Shown: positions 61,722-64,000 of the stretch, in pieces
Numbering within the stretch: position 1 is the stretch's first letter
Layout of the letters: every line of letters starts with the position of its first letter
NCBI GenBank assembly: GCA_024516035.1
Contig: CM044966.1
Coordinates: forward strand, 18,857,094 to 18,921,093
DNA: 64,000 nucleotides
Source of the DNA: Bactericera cockerelli
Lineage: Eukaryota > Arthropoda > Insecta > Hemiptera > Triozidae
Direction of reading: 5' to 3'
Notes under the pieces: generated by a model
What the model saw: the letters and a program-made list of their open reading frames with translations, nothing else
Databases searched by the model: none
Told to the model about the DNA's origin: nothing
Translations under genes and position numbers: made by a program

Positions 61722-61850
61722 AGCCAGGCTCCGTGGCGTAACGGTTGTGACTACTGCCCGGTGGCCAGAGTTCCCGAGTTCGACTCCCGGTTGAGACAGA
61801 CTTTTCGACGAAAATTCTGTTCCACTCACACACGTGAGACTGGCGTATCC
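61722..61850 (+). mobile_element. SINE-F, 5' half
   Basis: CCAGGCTCCGTGGCGTAACG, GAGTTCGACTCCCGG, AGACTTTTCGACGAAAATTC, ACACGTGAGACTGGCG; truncated before the core. Confidence 0.85.
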
Positions 61851-61937
61851 ATGTCCATATTTCTTTTTAATGAAGATTTTTCTTTAGAAATTAATATAAT
61901 TACCTTACATTAGAGTTATTAGGTTTTCCATTAGTTT

Positions 61938-62045
61938 TTTTTTAAATATGAGTGTTTGACAGACTTATTTATTTCGTAGCCATGTTACAGCAGCTAGTGT
62001 AGACGCTTGTGGTCTTTGTTGAAGCTTGACATCCCGTATTATGAT
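61938..62045 (-). mobile_element. SINE-E 3' fragment
   Basis: TATGAGTGTTTGACAGACTT, TTTCGTAGCCATGTTACAGC, GACGCTTGTGGTCTTTGTTG. Confidence 0.75.
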
Positions 62046-62052
62046 AACATTA

Positions 62053-62262
62053 TTATAATAATAACAATCTTTAGTGGAAGGTTATTGATCAAAGCATTTT
62101 CTACCACCTAACACTCAGAGACTATTACATGGTCACAAACTCAAAATAATGAGGAAAATTTCATGCACTGGGTGGGATTCGAACCATCGCGCAACGGATG
62201 GATTCCTACGCTACCTGGATTACCAGACTAGCCCCTCAACCACTTAAATACCAATGCACGGT
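62053..62262 (-). mobile_element. SINE-B (minus arm of an inverted pair)
   Basis: AACAATCTTTAGTGGAAGGT to ACCACTTAAATACCAATGCA, including GGTGGGATTCGAACC. Faces the + copy 13 bp away. Confidence 0.88.
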
Positions 62263-62275
62263 AATTACCTACTAG

Positions 62276-62680
62276 TGCACTGATAGTCAAGTGGTTAACG
62301 CGCTAGTCTACTAATCCAGGTAGCGTAGGGATCCGTTGGTTCGAATCCCACCCAGTGCAAGAGATTTTCCTCATTAATTTGAGATTGTGTCCACATCATA
62401 ATAAGACTCTGAGGGTTAGGTGGTAGAAAATCCTTTGAGCATTAACCTCGCCTGGTGGTTACCTTATTTATTTATTTACACTTTATTAATTGGACATAGG
62501 TATTATATACAACAAAGATACCTAATTACAAATTAATATACAATATATGTAAGAGAAGAAAAAAATAAATAAATATATACATAATATAATTATGTCCTAA
62601 CTAAAGGGCAGGGTTATTGCCTTTGGCAATCTCTTCCACCCAACCCTTTACCTTCCACTAAAGAGTATTATTATTATTGT
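62276..62680 (+). mobile_element. SINE-B interrupted by a LINE tail
   Basis: The head GCACTGATAGTCAAGTGGTT to CCTGGTGGTTACCTT (62465) continues at TTACCTTCCACTAAAGAGTA (62647) to (TTA)n. The TTACCTT repeat is the probable TSD. The tail ends 10 bp before the next receptor acceptor. Confidence 0.88.
62466..62646 (-). mobile_element. LINE 3'-tail (minus) inserted in SINE-B
   Basis: TATTTATTTACACTTTATTA, A/T-rich, TGTCCTAACTAAAGGGCAGG, GCCTTTGGCAATCTCTTCCA, CCCAACCC. Confidence 0.85.
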
Positions 62681-62690
62681 GTGTCCCCAG

Positions 62691-62835
62691 GGAAAAGCCG
62701 GAGAAGCGGTACACAAAGTTCCACGATAATCATCGCAGGCTGTCCTACAAGGAGGCGAGTGTGTTCCACTTCGACACCGAAGGGTCTAACGGGACCCTCT
62801 CGGACATGGTGACGGTGCCCAACTTTCCTTACTTG
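62691..62835 (+). CDS. CD36/SCARB-type receptor, ectodomain exon 2
   Basis: Acceptor GTGTCCCCAG ends at 62690. The first G completes the K codon of the previous exon. It reads EKPEKRYTKFHDNHRRLSYK, EASVFHFDTEGSNGTLSDMV and TVPNFPYL, ending at TTG/GTAAGT in phase 0. This matches the class B scavenger receptor pattern N-x-x-x-(V/L)-S-Y-x-x-x-x-x-Y/F-H-F-D-x-x-x-S-x-G-x-x-x-D-x-(I/V)-T-(V/L)-P-N. NGT is a sequon. Confidence 0.95.
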
Positions 62836-62927
62836 GTAAGTAAAACCTTACTTGGTATTTTAATTAATTTAATTAATTAAAATTAAACTCTGATATTTAA
62901 GAAAATCCATAATTTTGGACAAAAAAG

Positions 62928-63092
62928 TAAATCTAGAATGTAGGAAAAATAGTACTCTACCATACAAATTTGAAGAAAATCGGTTAAGCGGTTTTGGAGA
63001 TACAAGTTATTTAGTAGAAAAAATCAAAATTGCCACGTGTATACAGTGTGGAAACAATCACGAGGAAGTATTGTGTCCATAATTGGCAGTGT
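62928..63092 (+). repeat. Family Q repeat in receptor intron
   Basis: TCTAGAATGTAGGAAAAATA, TGAAGAAAATCGGTTAAGCG, GTTTTGGAGATACAAGTTAT, CACGAGGAAGTATTGTGTCC, ATAATTGGCAGTGTTTTTTT. Repeated in the next intron. Confidence 0.8.
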
Positions 63093-63315
63093 TTTTTTTT
63101 AAATGATATTTATTTACAAAGGAGACTTAACAATCAGAGTCCTTGCTTGTTCCATTTTATTTAAATTAATTTCTTCTAAAAATCAATTACCTTCTTTTTT
63201 TCATTAAATTTTATAATATCATCAATTATTTTCTTTTGATTGTATTGTTTTTGGTCGTTTTTTTCGAAATTGAGCTGACAACATTTCTGGTTCTTATTCT
63301 GGTTTTTATCTCCAG

Positions 63316-63525
63316 GTGACCACAGCTCTGGGCGTGGACTACAACCCGCTGGTCCGCCTGGCTCTGGCCACTCACATCCGGTCCAACCACTACCAACCCT
63401 TCATCCAGCTCAACACCTCCGATTTCTTCTTCGGCTACGATGATCCTCTCATGGACTGGGTGGTGGGCATGGCTCAGGTGTTGAGAATCAAGGTCCCGTT
63501 CACACGATTCGGGTTGCTAGCTGCG
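63316..63525 (+). CDS. CD36/SCARB-type receptor, ectodomain exon 3
   Basis: Acceptor TATCTCCAG ends at 63315; phase 0 in and out; donor GCG/GTAAGT at 63526. Encodes VTTALGVDYNPLVRLALATH, then PFIQLNTSDFFFGYDDPLMD and WVVGMAQVLRIKVPFTRFGL. The segment F-x-x-x-x-x-x-(E/D)-x-x-(F/W)-G-Y-x-D-P-L is the family's central conserved motif. Family members bind lipids and lipoproteins or microbial ligands, or act as sensory-neuron membrane proteins. Which subgroup this is cannot be told from the first third. The gene continues beyond the window. Confidence 0.96.
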
Positions 63526-63694
63526 GTAAGTCTTACTTCCGAGAAATTTCTAATATTAGAAATCGGAAGTATTGTGTTCGTTTTTGTAAAAAAAAAAAAA
63601 AATATTTATTTTGCTCCGATTTTATTTTTTTTCATATTTCTGAACGTTTCATAACCTCCTGAGCAAATACAGAATTACAGAATTTTTTGTGGAA

Positions 63695-63868
63695 TCTAGA
63701 ATGTAGAAAAAACGATATTCTACCATATAAAAGAAATTTGAAGAAAATCGGTTCAGTCGTTTTGGAGATACAAGTAATTTTGTATAAAGTATCAGAATTT
63801 TCACGTGTTTACAATGTGAAACAATCACGAGGAAGTATTGTGTCCATAATTGGCAGTGTTTTTTTTTA
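63695..63868 (+). repeat. Family Q repeat in the following intron
   Basis: TCTAGAATGTAGAAAAAACG, TGAAGAAAATCGGTTCAGTC, GTTTTGGAGATACAAGTAAT, CACGAGGAAGTATTGTGTCC. Direct-repeat partner of 62928-63092. Confidence 0.8.
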
Positions 63869-63920
63869 GTATTGTTCTAACGATTTTATAAGCAATACTC
63901 TTTGGTAATCTCGACGAGCA

Positions 63921-64000
63921 GCCAACGTCGATGGCATGTTGAATACACCGGTTCCCTTCAGAACACCGAAGTTAAGCGACATCCAGCGAGGTTAAGACTT
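63921..64000 (+). mobile_element. SINE-G head, cut by the window end
   Basis: GCCAACGTCGATGGCATGTT, GAATACACCGGTTCCCTTCA, GAACACCGAAGTTAAGCGAC, ATCCAGCGAGGTTAAGACTT. Almost identical to the head of the 58549 copy, so a SINE is likelier than a real 5S gene, but the distinguishing part lies outside the window. Confidence 0.75.

Noticed and set aside
63921..64000. Genuine 5S rRNA gene
   Set aside because: The visible 80 bases match the SINE-G head at 58549 including its private variants; a real 5S cannot be excluded beyond the window but is less likely.

Overview
This is a repeat-rich stretch of an arthropod nuclear genome, most likely an insect and perhaps a hemipteran. The reasons are GT-AG introns, animal gene families in short exons, insect-style non-LTR retrotransposons, many tRNA-headed SINEs and TA- or TTAA-flanked MITEs, plus (ATT)n, (TG)n and (CT)n microsatellites and long poly-A/T runs. 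The species assignment is inference. Nothing looks bacterial: there are no operons, no CRISPR and no phage genes.

Two host genes can be supported, both on the + strand and both cut by the window edges. At the left edge are the last three coding exons (217-322, 4271-4410, 4986-5252) of a very-long-chain fatty acid elongase (ELOVL family). They carry the catalytic HxxHH box and join with perfect phase. At the right edge are the first part of a CD36/SCARB-type class B scavenger receptor: cytoplasmic N-terminus 58851-58959, transmembrane exon 60064-60158, and ectodomain exons 61524-61702, 62691-62835 and 63316-63525. This gene continues past base 64000. An orphan exon-like ORF at 14447-14572 ends in a strong donor in phase 0 and could be a distant 5' exon of the receptor (weak inference).

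The roughly 53 kb between them is almost entirely mobile DNA. I name the families by letter. SINE-A to SINE-F are six families with tRNA-like heads. SINE-G has a head derived from 5S rRNA. Family V is a dispersed element with an internal 38-bp minisatellite. J, K, M, P, Q and R are smaller dispersed repeats. LINE material includes a 421-aa reverse transcriptase fragment (15430-16983), a decayed RTE-like copy (27840-29470) riddled with insertions, several C-terminal LINE fragments, and many copies of one LINE 3' tail. DNA elements with clear boundaries include two hAT-like elements with perfect 8-bp target duplications, a TTAA-flanked MITE, a TA-flanked pogo/Tigger-like MITE, a 9-bp-TSD MITE, and two very large foldback palindromes (869 bp and about 1.65 kb) ending in CAGGGTG.

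The most interesting signals are: (1) a 5S-rRNA-headed SINE whose central domain is shared with a tRNA-headed SINE and at least one other repeat; (2) the VNTR-bearing retroposon-like family V, with 1 to 7 repeat units in six copies; (3) the 1.65-kb foldback made of nested CAGGGTG-bounded blocks; and (4) local triplication of the receptor's membrane-anchor exon, with the third copy still splice-phase compatible. All family memberships come from reading by eye; no database search was run.
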